Assembly: GCF_012843705.1 (NCBI RefSeq)
Contig: NZ_JABAFQ010000010.1
Span: 1 to 61,861, forward strand
Direction of reading: 5' to 3'
Length of the DNA stretch: 61,861 nt
DNA from: Fusobacterium sp. FSA-380-WT-3A
GTDB taxonomy: Bacteria > Fusobacteriota > Fusobacteriia > Fusobacteriales > Fusobacteriaceae
Positions 61,176 to 61,861 of this stretch are shown here, piece after piece. The notes under the pieces were generated by a model. That model saw only the letters and a program-made list of their open reading frames with translations. It ran no database searches and was not told the origin of the DNA. The position numbers were made by a program, and so were the translations under genes. The first letter of the stretch is position 1; each line of letters starts with the position of its first letter.

Positions 61176-61861
61176 ATGTTAATGTTAATTGGTATACTAA
61201 TCTTTTTGGTTACTTTCTATTTTATTATAACAGAAAAATATCCAAAATCTTTAGTGTCTATTATTGGTGGTGGACTAATGGTTGTTATCAGAATTCTAAA
61301 TGAAGAACAAGCATTAGAAGTTGTTGGTTATAATCTAGAAATTTTAATTCTTTTAATTGGAATGATGATTATTGTTGAAATTATGTCTGAAACAGGAGTT
61401 TTCCAGTGGATAGCTATAAAATTAGCTCAGGTAGTTAAAGGAGATCCTATTAAAATTTTAGTTCTTCTATCCATTGTAACAGCTACTTGTTCAGCTTTTT
61501 TAGATAATGTTACTACTATTCTTTTAATAGTTCCTGTAACTATTTTCTTGGCTAATAGGTTAAAATTAGACCCAAAACCATTTGTGTTAATGCAAATCTT
61601 TATGTCTAACATTGGAGGAACAGCTACAATGATTGGAGACCCACCTAACTTAATTATTGGAAGTTTAGGAGGAATTACTTTTAATGAATTTCTTATTAAT
61701 TTAGGACCAATTATTGTTATTAATGTAATAGTACTTCTTGTTACAGTAAAAATATTTTTAGGAAAAAAATTACATGTATCAAGGGAATTAAGAGCAACAA
61801 TAATGGAATTAGACTTATCAAGAACAATAAAAAATAGAAAATTATTAGTACAATCAGAAAT
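61176..61861 (+). CDS. ArsB/NhaD/P-protein-type ion transporter, 5' part (runs off window)
   Basis: Open to the window end, 228 codons visible. The start ATG 61176 has GGAGGAG five bases upstream. About six hydrophobic spans, with the IT-superfamily motifs SAFLDNVTTILLIVPV and GGTATMIGDPPNLIIG, the latter typical of the SLC13/CitMHS-like P-protein branch (anion or Na+/H+ exchange). The substrate cannot be told. The C-terminal half is missing. Confidence 0.85.
   Translation, partial: MLMLIGILIFLVTFYFIITEKYPKSLVSIIGGGLMVVIRILNEEQALEVVGYNLEILILLIGMMIIVEIMSETGVFQWIAIKLAQVVKGDPIKILVLLSIVTATCSAFLDNVTTILLIVPVTIFLANRLKLDPKPFVLMQIFMSNIGGTATMIGDPPNLIIGSLGGITFNEFLINLGPIIVINVIVLLVTVKIFLGKKLHVSRELRATIMELDLSRTIKNRKLLVQSE

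Overview
The window is a very AT-rich stretch of a fusobacterial chromosome (Fusobacterium or a close relative). The grounds are the complete butyrate pathway (crt, hbd, thl, acd, etfBA), small outer-membrane barrel proteins with a fusobacterial-type signal peptide, LPS heptose kinase and OmpA-lipoprotein genes (a Gram-negative envelope), and a Gram-positive-like alpha-operon order (adk-map-infA-rpmJ-rpsM-rpsK-rpsD-rpoA-rplQ). The assignment is from recognition of protein families, not from a search.

Layout. 1-203: 3' end of a 5S rRNA, tRNA-Asn and a terminator, then about 0.9 kb with no gene. 1.1-9.8 kb: an eleven-gene, overlapping operon for a type II secretion / type IV pilus-like machine (ATPase, platform protein, five prepilin-like proteins, a minimal prepilin peptidase, PilN/O-like assembly proteins and a secretin). 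9.8-11.7 kb: heptose kinase, ispF and a DUF1904 gene. 12-18.4 kb: the acetyl-CoA to butyryl-CoA genes. 18.5-19.2 kb: an OmpA-type lipoprotein. 19.4-19.9 kb: six tRNAs (Pro, Gly, Arg, His, Lys, Leu). 20-31 kb: murA, rlmB, a SigH-like sigma factor, leuS and the alpha-operon ribosomal cluster with a structured leader before rpsM. 31-35 kb: a secreted repeat protein, a hydrogenase-rubrerythrin fusion and a MATE exporter. 35.3-41.7 kb: an accessory catabolic cluster (creatinase-like M24 protein, LysR regulator, UroD/MtaA-family protein, tripartite tricarboxylate transporter). 41.8-45.2 kb: asnA with an attenuator, a candidate small RNA, a pyridoxal kinase-like gene and a radical SAM gene. 45.5-50.3 kb: the livJHMGF amino-acid ABC transporter. 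50.7-53.4 kb: two opposed outer-membrane protein genes around a serine recombinase. 53.5-61.1 kb: coaE, a U32 protein, pgpA, cinA, an XRE-cupin regulator and a FakA-FakB fusion; a truncated ion transporter ends the window.

Two systems stand out. First, the outer-membrane protein locus looks like a site-specific inversion switch. Two barrel genes point towards each other and share an inverted repeat of about 80 bp covering the signal-peptide codons. A Hin/resolvase-type recombinase lies between them. Only one gene has a promoter, a Shine-Dalgarno sequence and an ATG; the other has an intact body and its own terminator but no start signals. Inversion would swap the gene bodies behind the single promoter, in frame. 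Second, asnA is preceded by an asparagine-rich leader peptide of 25 codons, mutually exclusive hairpins and an intrinsic terminator. This reads as ribosome-stalling attenuation by asparagine supply.

Other points worth following are the internal ribosome-binding site in the hydrogenase-rubrerythrin gene, the paired palindromic operators at the acd promoter, a possible pseudoknot leader before rpsM, a three-hairpin small RNA with its own consensus promoter and terminator, and the creatinase-like/UroD/TctCBA cluster. All structures were found by reading complementarity by eye; no folding program or database search was run.
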